A stretch of 64,000 nucleotides of DNA, taken from positions 71,806,500 to 71,870,499 of the forward strand of contig CM054113.1 in assembly GCA_028673005.1 (NCBI GenBank), given 5' to 3'. Shown piece by piece: positions 23,976 through 36,995 of the stretch. A program made the position numbers and the translations under genes. The stretch's first letter is position 1, and each line of letters opens with the position of its first letter. Source of the DNA: Tanypteryx hageni. Lineage: Eukaryota; Arthropoda; Insecta; Odonata; Petaluridae. Below the pieces are notes generated by a model. That model was not told where the DNA came from. It did no database searches and saw only the letters and a list, made by a program, of their open reading frames with translations.

Positions 23976-24600
23976 ATAGGGAAAGGACATGATGATCTTT
24001 GGAAAGAATTGGAGGTGATTGAGGGGGAAATATAGAGGTAGGAAGGAGGAAGAAAATACTGGAAGGAAGGGAAGAGGAAATATGAGGGAGCAAGAGAAAA
24101 GAAGATAGAGAAGAGAATGGGAAATTAGAAGGTAAGAGTGGAATATAGCGAAAAAGGGAAACGAGAAAAATTAGGAAATAGAATGAAAGGAGAGGAAAAA
24201 AGAGAGAGAGATTAGTAGAGACGGAGAGACGATATAGAAGGTTACGCAAATAGTTATACATTTTTTGAGCTAGATTGAAACTAAACTCTCTTTCTCCATC
24301 TAACCTACTCTTAACTACACAATACATTTTGCTCCTCATCACAGAACAAAAGGAATGAAGGGGAAAGATTTTGGAGAAAACTTAGATAAATTATGCAGAT
24401 AGAAAGGGAGAGATAATATGAGAGAGAACGGAGGAAGTGAGTTATTTCGAAAGAGAGGAAATGAGGAAATCGGAGGAGATGAAGGGTTAGAGGGGTAGAG
24501 ATAATAGAGAGATAGTCGAAAGAAGCGCAGTGAGTCAGAAGATAGAGGGAGGGAGAGGGGTGGAAACTTATTTTTTTTAATTAGCTGAAAATAGCAAAGG
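23976..24600. repeat. Polypurine tract
   Basis: G/A-rich plus strand, interrupted around 24240-24345. The 137-codon minus-strand frame here is a Leu/Ser/Phe/Pro-rich translation of the complementary pyrimidines. Confidence 0.65.
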
Positions 24601-27205
24601 GTTAGGAGGAATTTGCGAAATTCGCATGGCGCCAGAGGGAAGAAAATGTCAAAGGGAGACGAAGGAGCGAGGGAGGTAGGATTGCTTTAATGGGTGTGGA
24701 CGAATGCGGAGACAGCCAAGGCAAGGAAGTGAGCGGGGCAGATGTACGGGAGTAGGAGATGGCAGCGATGAGGCGGCAAAGATCCTTATCCGCTGAGGGT
24801 TGGAAACGCGAGATGATGCCGGCGTGTGTAGCCGTAAATTTATTGCGCGAATCTTTAAAAAAAATTTTGTTCCGTACGGATACGTGTTCATGTTTTACCG
24901 ATAGCTGTTGCTTTACGCAACTACCATTGTTTATTATCACAGGTGCTGTTTTCTTTGAAGGAGGAGGCATGTTCTCGGCGGTAATGTTTATCAAATGTTT
25001 CGTAAGCATTGAAATTGGAATGATCTCGTCACCTGATGAATGATTGGAGAGAAAATTTTTATGTGGGTTATTTTTTATAACTATTTATGATGACATTAAC
25101 CTAAAGAATCCTTACTTTGGTAAAGATGTATTAAAGGAGGTCTGGAAAGTTGTTGTTTTCAACGAGAAGACATGTAAAAGGAGCTGCTTTATGCTTAATT
25201 TTTTTTCAAATTTCCTTGTACCAAGAAAATAAACAAGGCTGTATTGTTCTATGGTCACTATAAGAACTCTATTTAGATAGCATAAGAATGTTTTTCTTTT
25301 ACATCTGTGTCGTTGTTTTGACTAACTGGTCATTGATCAAACGTAGCGACTCTTTCATCTCTTAAAATGAAAAGTGAGGGAAGGGAAAGAGAAATAAGAT
25401 TGAATGATGGTTACAGACGGCGTCTAGTGTCTGCTGCATCTCAGTTGATCGCCTCTTACATGTACCTCCAATGAGTACCAGTAAGGAACCGGTATCTTTT
25501 ACCAATCGGCAGTGGTAGATAAGTCCATGTGCAACTTAAATCAATTCTGCTTTCTTTCAGTAGCGCTCAGAGGCGTTTCAAGAGAATATCAAGTGATTTA
25601 TTTTGTAGTCTCTCACTCTCTCTGGCTGAAATAAGTTTTATTTAACCATGGAAAGAAATGATTTCTGTTGGATATGAGCGATTGTGGGAATTACTACGAG
25701 AAATTGTTGAGCAACTTGATATTGAACGATTTGAAAAGTATATACCTACACCTACACCTATACATATACCTACATATCTATGCATATTTGTGTGTTAGAA
25801 ACGTGTGCTATAATTGGAAGTTCCAATATGACGATACGATGATGGTCAGTAAAAATAAAGGACAATCGAAAGTTATTAATCTAGTTTAATGAAAGGGTGA
25901 GAGCGTTTGATATAAGTCTCAAGTCTGCTGCTATGTAGGCAGAAGTTCTTAAGCTTGCGCTCGTTAACTCAAGATACCATAATTATAGATGGAAATTTTC
26001 ATCTAGTTATAGTGATTCCCCGAAAGATAATCATTTCGATGATATAAGGAATTAATATTCAGTCACTTGTAATAAAGCGGTTGGTGTAATTCATGACAAC
26101 GGAGGGAAGACACGAAAGCGATCGCACACTAGTTTGCAAGCGTTCTATCATTAAGCTGTAAATAAAGGCGAACTTATTATTTTCACTTCGGGCAGGTGTG
26201 ACGTCGGCGTTTATTTTATTTTTGGAAGGTGTCAGCTGTAGTTAGAGCGAACACCTTTTCTTTAGGGCCTTCTTGAGCGTCTTGTTTTGGGAACTCCATC
26301 TATATTGACGGAAATGAGAGGAAACGTTCGACATGAGGTTTGGAGAACTCATTTAGAAACACTCGCCTCATTAAAAGTGCAAGATAAATTAGACAGCAGT
26401 ATATTCTCTTTGCATCATACGATATATTCCGTTATATTTTAAAATTTCATCCCGGTGTATAGCAGTAGTTTTCCCTGTGTATTATATAGTGAATGCAAAT
26501 TTAAAATGCGTCAATAATACCCCACTATAAATTTTATTTTAAACGTGTAGATTTGCCATACTAACGAGTTATAAGACCTTTACGACCTAAGCATCTACGC
26601 AAATTTTAATTAATCATATTTATGTAAATAAATAACAGTTACAGCCATCCCTCGCATAAGGCAGTTAAATTGTTCAAATAAAATGCGTTTAAAGCATAAG
26701 CAAGAGTACAATCTTTTATGAAATATGAAGAACCGATTTTTAGAGATAGATAAAAATATTACAGCAGATAATTCACGATTTTCACTGTAAAAATGACGGA
26801 AGAAGAGGACAGAACTCAATACGTAAACTACTAACGCACACAGAGGACGAGTGTCAAGTGCTTTTTAAATTTTTTATAGTCCGACACAAGGCGGAAATAT
26901 TATCGAAACTGCGAATTGGTAAATGCGAAGATGGATCATGATATCGGAGCGTCTTAGTCGCGAAACGTCGTTGTGGGAAACTTTATTACCCGAGGCATCG
27001 CTGCGTTACTTGCGACTGAAATACAGATTCTATAAGTAATCGAGAAAAACATAAATCATTTTTTGAACGCGTTAGGTTCCCTTGAGGGAAAAATATTAGC
27101 GTGTATTTTGTTGAATGGAATTAATTTTTTTTTTTTTGAAGGGCTAACTGAGAACCAAAAATATTTGAGCCCTCGACGAAGCAGTGTAATCGAGCGTGTT
27201 TTTTT
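24601..27205. other. Unique-looking sequence, no gene recognised
   Basis: Includes a 135-codon minus-strand frame (24602-25009) whose first half is not low complexity; see findings. A degenerate 'tacacctacacctata' run lies near 25743. No repeat boundaries or RNA motifs seen. Confidence 0.4.
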
Positions 27206-28849
27206 CTTTCTTTGTTTTCCGTCTTTTTCTGCCTTTCTCGTCCCCCCTCTCCCTCCCATCTGCTTTGCAATTCGAGGAATCCTCTTCCGCCTCGAGCACT
27301 CGTCAAAATGAATGCTAAAAGCGGACATCATCGAGAAAAAATCACATTCAATAATCCAATAACACCGCTCCACAAAATCTAAAACATTTTCACTCACCAC
27401 CCGTCTCGTTTCCTTCTTTTCCTCATCTTCTCCCTTCCATTCTCCCCATCCTCCTCTCCTCTATCGCTGTTAACCTATCAGCCTCTTTCCATTATTTCGG
27501 ACATTATCGTATTTTATTAGCTGCTTCTTTCTATTCTCCGCGTTTGAGCAGTGTTTTAACCTTCCGGAGATTTCTCTCTAACACCATAATTTCTCCTCTA
27601 ATTTTAATCCCCTTTCCGTCTCTTTCTCTCCCCATTCGTTTCGCTTCCTAAAAGGCAAACGCTCATGGCCCAGCTCCTGCCCTTTATCTACTCCCTTCCC
27701 TCTTGAAAACCGTCCGACCGAGCGAGTCGAATGATGACATATGCCTCCTTTAATTGATGACGTAGGCCCTCAGGCGGTGTCCTAGAGCGTCCGGAGATTT
27801 TCCTTTCGAGATACATTTTTACTCTTCTCCCCCTCTTTCCCTTTCTTCCTCTCCCTTTCTCTCTCCTTTTCCTTCTTCCATTTATCTTCTACCCCCCTTC
27901 TTTTGGACAAAAATTTCCTATTCACACCCCCGCTCTGAGTTCATCCGCGCATTTCCTGGAAAACCGTTCTTCCTCAATTTTCGTTTTTTTTTCATCCTTT
28001 TCGATCGTCACCTGCAAATTGTTTGTGATTGTCTTTGTTACCTTGTTAGACCCGGTAATTGAACCCGTGCTGTAGGTAGATTCTTTGTAAATAAATAAAT
28101 AATCTTGTCTGTTTCTCTCGACGTCCTTCCGTTTTCCAGAAACTCGTTATTTTTCGGCTAAAACGCCTTTCAATCCTTTTCCCGTAATACGTGCTGTTTA
28201 TTTATCTATAATTATTGCAACAACGGCAATTATATTGAGGATATTAAAAACAAAAATGACGAGCGCAAACGTTCGAGTGTATGGAGATATATCTCTCGGT
28301 ATTTAATTACAGCTAGAAGCAAATCTAAAAAAAATACACGTTTAAGAATAAAAAAACTGAAAAAATAAGTGCTTAGCCAGGACAAGGTTATGAAAACCCA
28401 TATGCGGTGAATCATCACTGAAAACGGCTGCATTGCAGTCTGACTTTTCCTAACCTAGTCTTTGCTATTAAAGATACATAAAAATAAATAATAATGTTTT
28501 CAATTTTTTATTCTTAAGTTCTCATTTTTTCAATAACCCTTCCCATAAAAAACAAGCCCATTTCTTATTTTATTTCAACTACGTTCGCTTTCTCCTTTTC
28601 CTACTAGTTTGTGATTCCTTGTTTTTTATCTGCTGTCTTAATTTTAAACCCTTGCGTGTAATACATTTAATGTTAAAATGTATACTGATTTTCCATTTGG
28701 GATCTTTAGCGTTCGCCGCTCTCGTTATCGCATGTCGCTTCTATTCCCCGACGCTTCCACACTTTCTCCTTTTATCGCACCAATTCGTATAATTCGTTCC
28801 ACTGTCCTTACATTATATTTATAGAACGCTTCCACGCTCTCCCTGATCC
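27206..28849. other. Pyrimidine-rich patches, no gene recognised
   Basis: C/T-rich patches at about 27210-27300 and 27410-27910, otherwise AT-rich. At about 28048-28075 the minus strand has a T-arm-like motif (ACGGGTTCAATTACCGGG) without the rest of a tRNA shape, so it is not called. Confidence 0.4.
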
Positions 28850-29585
28850 CTCTTCGTGCCGTCAATTTGCTCTTTCCTCACCCCAATTCATATTACCCAT
28901 TTTTCCACGTCCTTCTAAGTCTCTCACTAGCCCCTCTCATCCTGCTCCCGTCTTTGACTTTCTTTTCCTACTTATTCTCTTCTCGCTCTTTTCCACTCCC
29001 TCTTTATTCCTATCTTTTTGTATCCTCTCTCTACCCCTTCACTCTGCCTCATTTGTCTTATCCCTCGAACTTCTCTAGCACTTTTCTGTCTCCATAATCT
29101 CTATGCCTCCTCTCTCCCTTTCTCTTTCCTCCTTCCTTTCCCTCTCCTTTTCTTCCCTCCCTCCTTCCACTCCCTCTCCCTCCCTCTCCATCCCTCCCAT
29201 CCGTACATTCTCTCCCTCCCTTTCCTCCCTTCCGATCTCTTCCGCTCCAAACCCATTTTACGCTCCTTCGCCGGCCAATCAATCTTAATCCCTGCCATTT
29301 TCCCAAAAACCTTCCCTTTTACACTCCAGCTAACTCCGTCGAGACATCTCTTATTCCCATCTCCTCTCTTTTAAGTTCTCGAACTCTTTTTCCCTCCCAC
29401 TCACCTTTTTCCCTCCTTATTCCCCTTCCTCTCACATTCTACTTCCTCCACCATTCCGTTCTAGAGGCTCAATTATTTCCATTCCTCTTCTAGTTTCTCT
29501 CTATCTCTACCTTGCTGGCCTGCTATCATACTATCTTATATTTTACTCCGACAGGTTTCTTTCTCTCTCTTTCTACCTGTTACGC
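28850..29585. repeat. Long polypyrimidine tract
   Basis: C/T-rich plus strand with dense TCCC and CTCC runs. Frames on both strands (28867-29374 plus, 29058-29306 minus) are low-complexity shadows of this tract. Confidence 0.7.
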
Positions 29586-29929
29586 GCTTATCTTCTCACT
29601 AATGTATCTGTTTTCACATTTCGCTGAAAACCAGTGAGGCTATTTCGTTCGATTCTGTATTTATTCTCGTGTAACATTTGTATTTTTAGATTTTTACCTC
29701 TGTTGAAGTGTTGATCGCACTCTCCCTCCATCCACATATCTGTTTTTTTATAGAAGTAATCTATCTCCATATCAATCGTATTATTGAAATTATTACTTTA
29801 TCTCCTAGAAGTCCTGGAAGTGAAGTAAAATAGCATATGTGTGGTTTGCCTATAAATATATAAAGTTACTATACGCTACCTTTTGATAAATGCACGGTTT
29901 TTGTAGGTCTTTCATTCGCTTTCCTTACA

Positions 29930-29932
<3 letters not shown>

Positions 29933-29974
<42 letters not shown>
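29933..29974. repeat. (AT)n microsatellite
   Basis: Uninterrupted AT alternation of about 42 bp. Confidence 0.95.
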
Positions 29975-29976
<2 letters not shown>

Positions 29977-30119
29977 ACAATATAATCAAAATAGTTGTTC
30001 ATTATATGTTGCAATGAACTTGATGAGCATTTTCTTTGCAGCTAAATCTAAGTGACAGAGTGGTGTTCGGTTAATTGGCGTTTGGATAATCGAATTTCTG
30101 CCAACTTTCTTTTATCTCC

Positions 30120-30630
30120 CATGTACTTCATCTAATTCGCTCCGCTTTGACTTATCATCATCTTCATTTTCCCTTCCCTTCTTCTCATCGCCTCCTTCAT
30201 TCTTCAGCCTATTCCTTTTGCTTTATAAATCTCCCTCGCCATCTTCCGCCCCCTCTCTACCTCGGCTACCTTCTATAATCGTCCCTCTTCTCTTCCTCCT
30301 CTTCATCCTTGCTACATCCCACACCTACACTCCCCTCCACGTCCCCTACTGCGTCACCGGAGGATGAGAATGGGAGAAAGAGGATGAAGAAGCGTCTCTC
30401 CAATCTTTGCCCCTGAGGGGCATCGCTCGGGCCAGTCGGCCTCGTTGTTGGGGTCGATAAAAAGGTAGGAGAAGGGGATAAATGGAAAGAAGAGAGAGTG
30501 GGAAGAGACTTTGGAAGAGAAAGGTAGGAGAATGGATCTGATTTGTGAAACCGCGCAGGAAAGAGTGTGTGGGAGGAGAAAAGAGGAGGGAGGACGAAGA
30601 GGAGGGAGGAGAAAGCGAGGGTTGATAGTA
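30120..30630. repeat. Pyrimidine tract switching to purine tract
   Basis: The plus strand is C/T-rich to about 30345, then switches within a few bases to G/A-rich sequence until about 30630. The 144-codon minus-strand frame (30346-30780) is mainly the complement of the purine half and has no domain. Confidence 0.6.
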
Positions 30631-33089
30631 AGAGGCGCGTAAATTGGATTTGACTTTATTTGTTCGGATGTTTGGTGAAGGGTGGGGGACTCTAGAGCGT
30701 AGTATTTGCTCGTGTAATGCCAGCACGCTATTTTCTAAACTTAATATCTGGAAAAAATTTAGTCCGTGTATTGCCCTCACTGCAATTTTTCCAGTTACAT
30801 TTAGCTTGAAAGTTGAAGTTTAACTTTTATACTTGACCACACTTGTGTATTTTTAGGCAAGAGTGGAGTAAAAATACACCTGTACAATGCCGATCTTAAA
30901 CAGAGACTTTGCGGAAACCGTGAAAATACAGCCGAAAAACCAGAGATCACATTATTGCTGCATAAATGAACATAAAACTTAGATATTGGGAGTCGTGCCA
31001 GACGTATTCCGTGCTCAACCGGAAACTTCAGGGCCTGCCTCAAAACGTTTCCGCAATTGCGTTACATTATGTCGTTTAAGTCTATCAGACAGCACCAATG
31101 AGCAACTTTGATAGCTACTTGGTGCTAAATTGTCATTACAAGATAATGTTATTTGTTCCTATAAATTTCTCTCATTATTTAATTCATCTTGAAAGTTAGC
31201 TGGCTAATAAAAACATTCCCGGGCACTCATTGTTTTGCATATATAAATGGCCGCGCATTTAAGCATTAATATCACTTACGTTAACAATAATTATATGGTA
31301 AAAATTACTCTCACTTTCTCGATAGGAGATACGATTCAAGTGTGGGTGTTTCTCTCACTTTCCTAATGCTATCGTTTTGTTGAGTCCAAGAACTTCCTAT
31401 ACTACTTTTAATATTCATACTTGGAAAAGCTGGCATAGAAAATGTTGAACGTGTGTGTGTGTTTGTATAGAAGTGTGCTATGGGATATCTGGAAGGTTTA
31501 TTGTGTGCAAAATGCGCAGCAAACACGGTGGCGAAAGATGCCGGAAAGATGAGCCGATGCTTTCGAATTACTTCCTTCTACAGAAGAATACACACAGGCA
31601 CAAATATATATACATACACACACATATAGACACACAATTAAATCCGATATTTTTCCATTGGTCGAACTTTTTGAATGTGTGTCAAACAGCTATCTCGCCC
31701 TGTCACTCTGCCCTTTCTTCCTCTCGTCCATTCAATTACACAAAGAGAGAGGGATGAAGAGAGAAGAGGGGGATGGATGACTTTGTTCGCATTTTATTTT
31801 TTCTTTTCTTCATTTCTTTGATTTCTCTGCATTAAATCCCCATTGTTCATCCCTTTGGACAGGGTCGATCTTTTTAGTTGTCATTCTGTCGATGTCCTCT
31901 TTATTAAATCTGTATTAATCATCCCTAATGAAAGTTTTTTGTGATGTGTCCTTTCCAGGAAATTCGCTCTTGAGTTGGTGGATTTTGTAATCGGCACCTT
32001 TAGGGAGAAATGATAGGCAAACAGTAACTTCATAGTTAATTTCAACTTAAGGGGTTTTAACGCTGTTTTATTATTATTTTTGTCTTTAATGGTTCATTTG
32101 TTGTATTACGCGCTTTTATCGTGAATGATTTAAAATTTGATTTGATTTGATACCAAATATTTTATTGCTGGATCTAATATTTATGTTAGCAGGAATATGT
32201 CTTATTGCAAGTCATTTGTTTAATCTAAGATAAAAAAATGATCATGGCTTTGTGATAAGGAGCACCGCCGATTCTCGATCCGCTGTTTTACTCATGGTTA
32301 GAGTATGACTTAATTGACACATTATCATAGAAGTTTGCTCAAGACAGCTATGTATGAATTTCCTATTATGTTTAAATCTTATGAAGCAAATAATGATTTG
32401 TGCAATACTTTTGTCTTTTGTAATTTATTGTCAAAAATGCTTATCTAATATTTAGGATAAATTGGTAACTTATTAAATGACTCATTTCGGCGACCGAGAA
32501 ATGACGATAATTCTTAAAAGACCACCTTTACGTAGAACAGACAGTTAAAAGAACTGAGGCCGCTTTTAAAGGTCGTCGAACCAGTAAATTGGTTAAAATA
32601 TAAAGCGAAAACTTTGTAAGCTTTTTCCGAACGCGAGATTCGGAACGAAAGATAACGGAGCAAAAATATGAAGGCAGTTGAAGAAGTAGATTGGGAGAAG
32701 CTTTAAGAAGGGGAAACGAGGAGAACAGCTGAGAGCCCCCTTCCACTTGCCGGAACCTCCACCGTGCCTCTCTCAACCCGTTCCTTCCGTCTCCCACCCT
32801 CTTTCACTCGACCCATTCCCTTCATTCCCAGCTCTCTCATTCCCTTTTCGTCCATCTCCCTGCCTCTTTCTTCCTCTCACTCTTTTTACACACAGATTTT
32901 CCCCGATAAAATTGTTATTGATTTTCGGCTATCATATTTATTATTGTAACAGGCTACCTGTTCCTATGGTTGACTATTATATAAATAATATTATTTTATA
33001 TGTAGCAGTTCTATACATCTTTACAATATGGTTCTCTACTTCTCTATGTTACAGGTCATTTAAATAAAGTTATAAAACACCCATAGCAC
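30631..33089. other. No gene recognised
   Basis: AT-rich sequence with a short GT run near 31450, CA/TA-rich microsatellite sequence near 31590-31640 and a C/T-rich patch at 32740-32890. No bounded element or credible coding frame. Confidence 0.4.
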
Positions 33090-33116
33090 ACACACACATA
33101 TATATAATATATATGT
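33088..33116. repeat. (CA)n(TA)n compound microsatellite
   Basis: A CA run followed directly by a TA run, with one break. Confidence 0.85.
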
Positions 33117-33221
33117 ATCAGCTCTTTACAAATAAATTTTCTTGACAATACTTGAGCAGTAATTGAATTGCGCTCCCCGCTATAAACTTTTTCTGTCCTG
33201 TAAACGTTTTCATAGGTAGGG

Positions 33222-33285
33222 GTTCCTCGGGATATGAAAAATTATTTTAGGGGTTCCTTCATGGGGAAAAGGTTGGGAATCACTG
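33222..33285. mobile_element. hAT-type element right end (remnant)
   Basis: The segment contains two 'aggggttcc' motifs and ends in GGTTGGGAATCACTG at 33285, the usual shape of a hAT right terminus. It resembles the end of the complete copy at 5088-5394. No matching left end was found, so this is a truncated copy. Confidence 0.5.
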
Positions 33286-34125
33286 ATTTAATGTTTAGAC
33301 TGCATTATAATCCATTTGATTTCAGCCAACGGCGTATACATATGACGATGTGATCATTTTAAATTAATGTTTTATCCGGATCTCCAAGGCATTGTCCTAA
33401 CACAAAAATATCTGAATTTTTACATAAATTTTAGTATATCATATAGGCCATTGTCTTAATGATGATTATAGTTATTCCTGAAAGATAGCGATCTGAGCCA
33501 TGAAACCTGAAATTTGAAAATTTGAACGAGAGCCGATTGCCAGAGAATTTATAAATTCCGAATAGGTGCCTTAATTTCTCAGAAAATGATAATTGTCTTA
33601 TTTAGGTATACACTATCATGCCATTGATTTTAAATCACGACGTAAATTTATGATGAGGTCATTATACTAACAGACGAAATTTAGTAAAACGAGAAAAGTA
33701 TTTTAATGTTGTGTTTCATAGCTTTTCGGAAAATTTTAACTCTTTTTAATTGTTAAATATAACGGCCTCATGCCTACTTTGCGATTTTTTTTATTCAAAT
33801 GCGTGCTTAAAGCAAGGATGATGATGCCATAATCTTAACACAAAATATCCTAATATTTCCATAATGTTAGTGTATAGGTTATTGTTTTAATGATGATTAT
33901 TCTTATTGCTCATGCAGGGTTATCTGAGACACGAAAATTGAAATACGAACCGATTCCCGGAGATTTTGGAAATTATTTTTACTCTCTGGACCACTCAATT
34001 ATGTGAATTTTATATTTTTCGCTTACTTTCAAATGCCCGTAAAAAAATTTCGTTATTTTTTATTTCAATTTGAACTTAATACTTCATTCATGCATACCAG
34101 TCATATTTGACGGGCAATTACGCCA

Positions 34126-34126
<1 letters not shown>
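33286..34126. other. AT-rich sequence with a weak internal repeat
   Basis: Near 33400-33500 and 33840-33920 similar phrases recur: 'taacacaaaa(a)tatc', 'ttgt(c/t)ttaatgatgattat', and a following stretch on 'gaacgagagccgatt' or 'gaaccgatt'. This suggests a diverged duplication with spacing of about 430 bp. No coding content. Confidence 0.4.

Positions 34127-34167
<41 letters not shown>
34127..34167. repeat. (TA)n microsatellite
   Basis: Uninterrupted TA alternation of about 41 bp. Confidence 0.95.
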
Positions 34168-34169
<2 letters not shown>

Positions 34170-34329
34170 GCGCCTTACCCTACAACACTTCTCCCTCTCC
34201 TCGTTAACCTTATTGGCCCTCCACCCCTCCCTCTTTGCCGCACCGTCCAATCATCAAACTCCTCACATCACCTTGTCATCCTCACACCCTCACCCAGTGT
34301 TTCACTTACATTTAGTTTCTCTCTCTCAA

Positions 34330-34630
34330 TCCCTGAAGAAGAGATTAAGCCAGAAATGCTTACGAATTATTTTGCATCTGTGCTCTCACGTGTGTTTCTT
34401 TTTTTTCCTAATGTCTTTTTTTCTTATACTTCTCTTTCACCATGGAACTGACCCGTATCCATGATCACCTCCGCAGGCACATATCCCTCAACTGCCAAAT
34501 TGAATTCCTCAACTCCTGTCTTGAAGTTGGAATCACTCCCAAATGCCTCATAATCTCCATCGCTGAAGAAGGGCTTAAGTCGGAAAAGCTTACGAATTTT
34601 TGTGCATCTGTGCTTTCACTTGTGTTTCTT
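34330..34630 (+). repeat. Direct repeat pair, 229-bp spacing
   Basis: Segments 34332-34400 and 34561-34630 match closely. Both contain 'ctgaagaag', then 'cttacgaatt', 'gcatctgtgct' and 'gtgtttctt'. The right copy stops exactly where the mariner-like relic's 3' part begins (about 34631). The motif resembles short conserved stretches found near the ends of arthropod non-LTR elements, but I cannot name the family. Confidence 0.6.
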
Positions 34631-35832
34631 CGACACCTCCAGTGGCTCGCTCACTCCGGTAAGTGTCTCCGTTAACTTCTTGACACTGTTGACAGCGGCG
34701 AACAAAGTGGCAAACGTTCGCCAAGGTATCTGCTGTGATGGCTGCGCACGACTGTTCAATTTCATTCCTTAGTTATTGAAGTGTTGCTGATTTTTACTGA
34801 ACACTAAATCCTTCAGGTAACCCCACCAGTAAAAGTCAAGTGAAGATAAATCAGGCAAACGTGGGAGGTACTCAACACTTCCTCTTCGGCCTATTCACCG
34901 GTCTGCGAAATTATCATCAACATAGGCCCTGACATTACGACGGAAATGTGGGGGTACCCCGTCTTGTTGGCAGTAAATTTCCTCATCTCCATACAGATGA
35001 TGAGGTACTCAACAGCAGTGACTGTCCCTTGCATGAAGTACGGTCTCATAATACCTGTGTATGACACACCAAACCAGACTTGGTAAATTCACTGCCTTGT
35101 CCACATGAATGTTCAGATTTTCTGAAGAAAAGTACAAAGAATTATGTCGATTCAACAAACCATTGAGACTGAATGTTGCCTCACCAAACTAAACAATCAT
35201 GTCCACAAACTGTGAATCCTCGTCCACCATCCTTTGAAACCATTCACAATACTCAGCTCTGCAATCAGGATCATCTTCAACCATTGCATGTAACAATATC
35301 GGCACACCCTTTCCACTGAGTAGGTTTGAAAATTTGGTGTACACTTGCCCTGCCGATTCCAGTCTCACGAGCACATCGTCCCACAGATTGTTTTAGCGAT
35401 TATGTGAATTGCTGTAACACCATAGCAGAATTTTTCCCACTCGTCGATGAGCTAAGTCTCCCAGATCGCTGCTTGCATACGTTTTGCACAGTACTGTAAA
35501 TCTCAAATTTATCACGAATTCTTGAAATTGTTAGTCGTGTTGGAGGCTGTTGCAAATTAACGTCTCCATCATCTGCACTTCACACACATTCTCGAATTTC
35601 CAGTACCGCTTCAAAATTAATTAGCATTTTTAGAACGTCAAGCGAACCCTCCCATTTTCTATTACGCTCTGAATCACGGTTAAGGTATTGCAGTTTTTCA
35701 TTGTGAGTAAAGCCATCTGGTAAGTGCGTGCCACACTACTTAGAGGCACATTAAATTTTAGTTCCATCTTGAATATGTGAATAGATATTCGTTATTAAAA
35801 TGTGTCTGCTTAGTTTTTTGAGACACCCTGTA
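34631..35832 (-). pseudogene. Decayed mariner-like transposase (DD41D type)
   Basis: Read on the minus strand, this is a relic of an IS630/Tc1/mariner-family DDE transposase, the enzyme that cuts and pastes the element. The N-terminal half (near 35360-35560) keeps helix-turn-helix-like pieces ('SVGRCARETGIGRASVHQIF'). The catalytic part (34976-34802) keeps 'YCQQDGVPPHF', an 'IGRRGSVEYLP' stretch and 'LPDLSSLDFYWWGYLKDLV'. The second and third catalytic Asp (codons at 34963-34961 and 34837-34835) are separated by 41 residues in one frame. A TGA at 34897-34895 replaces the expected Trp before IGRR, and other stops and shifts lie upstream. C-terminal remnants ('RRCQQC') reach about 34660. The terminal inverted repeat survives only at the right (GAGACACCCTGTA ending 35832). 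Confidence 0.8.
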
Positions 35833-36966
35833 TATAAATAGCTGCTTCTTACATATATACCTTATATCTATAGGATATATCATATAAAACCTAAGGTACT
35901 TCTAGAAGTGCTACAGAGCTGAAATTTGGCATGAAGACAGGTCATTGGGTAAAATCTCTGGAAAAATCTGAAATTCCAGAAAGGGTTATATTTAAGGGGT
36001 ATTTTTAACCCCAAATTTCAATTTAAAAAACCCATAGGCAAAGTATTGAAAATTATGCAGGGCTATATAAAATTACATTTTTTAATTATTTACAATTAAG
36101 ATACAAAATCAAAACATACACTGTACTGTGGAAGGAAGAATGAAGTTTATTTTCCTTGAAGACAAAATTCAAATCCATGCTGAATTTGCGTAAAAATTTG
36201 ATTTTAATCATAAAATTATGTAAGTAGTGGTACCCGCAAAAACCTTTGCGAAGTCAATCAGAAATCTGCATGTTTAAAATCATCATTGTTAAAAATGCCC
36301 ACATCCCACACAGTTTACTGAATGATAATAATCTTCAATTATTAAGTTTGAAACGTTAAGTTTGACATTGATACAACTATAATTTTGATGCTTCATAAAA
36401 AGCGCTAAGCGAATAACGCAGTTCTTTCTATTTGAAGGCTTAATAGATGCTATTTCAATCGGAGGCAACGATGAGGGTCGCCTTGGCAACACCCGGAAAG
36501 AGTACAAAAAAGCCAAAACATTTCGAAAAGAAATGCGTGTTTCTGAGAGATTATTCCGTATAAAATCAAAGCATGGCAAAAATAAGATATTTTATAGTTT
36601 CAGCCGTCGAATAAAGCAAAAACGGAGAAATTCGGTCCCTATGTACGTATTTTAATAAATGAAAAAAAATAAACCCCCACCTTGAAAAATCGAAACTCCT
36701 GTGAAAACACATGAAAAAATATAATCGTCTCCCGGAGTAGAATCCGGAACACTTCCGTGAACGAAAATAGTTTTTCCGGGGTCTCCTAGACACCAGAAAC
36801 AAAATGGAGTTTACAGTATTTCTCTATGACAAACTGTTCAAGAGATAAAAGGGGGGACGGACGGACAGACATTGAGCAATTATATATAAAGATGTTTCCT
36901 GTTTTCAACAATGAAAAATATTAACTACCATAGAAACGACTACAATGCCTTTCAATGGGAATTGAT
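35833..36966. repeat. Old repeat, left copy of an inverted pair
   Basis: The ends of this segment match 42943-43372 in inverted orientation. 35833-35945 ('taaatag(c/a)tgcttctta', then 'gaaatttggca') pairs with 43260-43370, and 36921-36966 ('accatag(a/c)aac', 'caatgcctttcaatggga') pairs with 42944-42990. The middle differs in length. It begins at the very base where the DD41D mariner ends. A GGACGGACGGACAGAC motif of a type common in arthropod repeats lies at 36852-36870. The minus-strand frames here (36289-36802) have no recognisable product. Confidence 0.55.
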
Positions 36967-36995
36967 TTTCCATACTTCAAGAGCGTTGATTTCAT

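Noticed and set aside
28048..28075. Another tRNA-like element (minus strand)
   Set aside because: Only a T-arm-like motif is present; no A box, acceptor pairing or family flanks were found.
35189..35374. 61-codon minus-strand frame as a separate gene
   Set aside because: It lies inside the decayed DD41D mariner transposase and is in the wrong frame for most of it.
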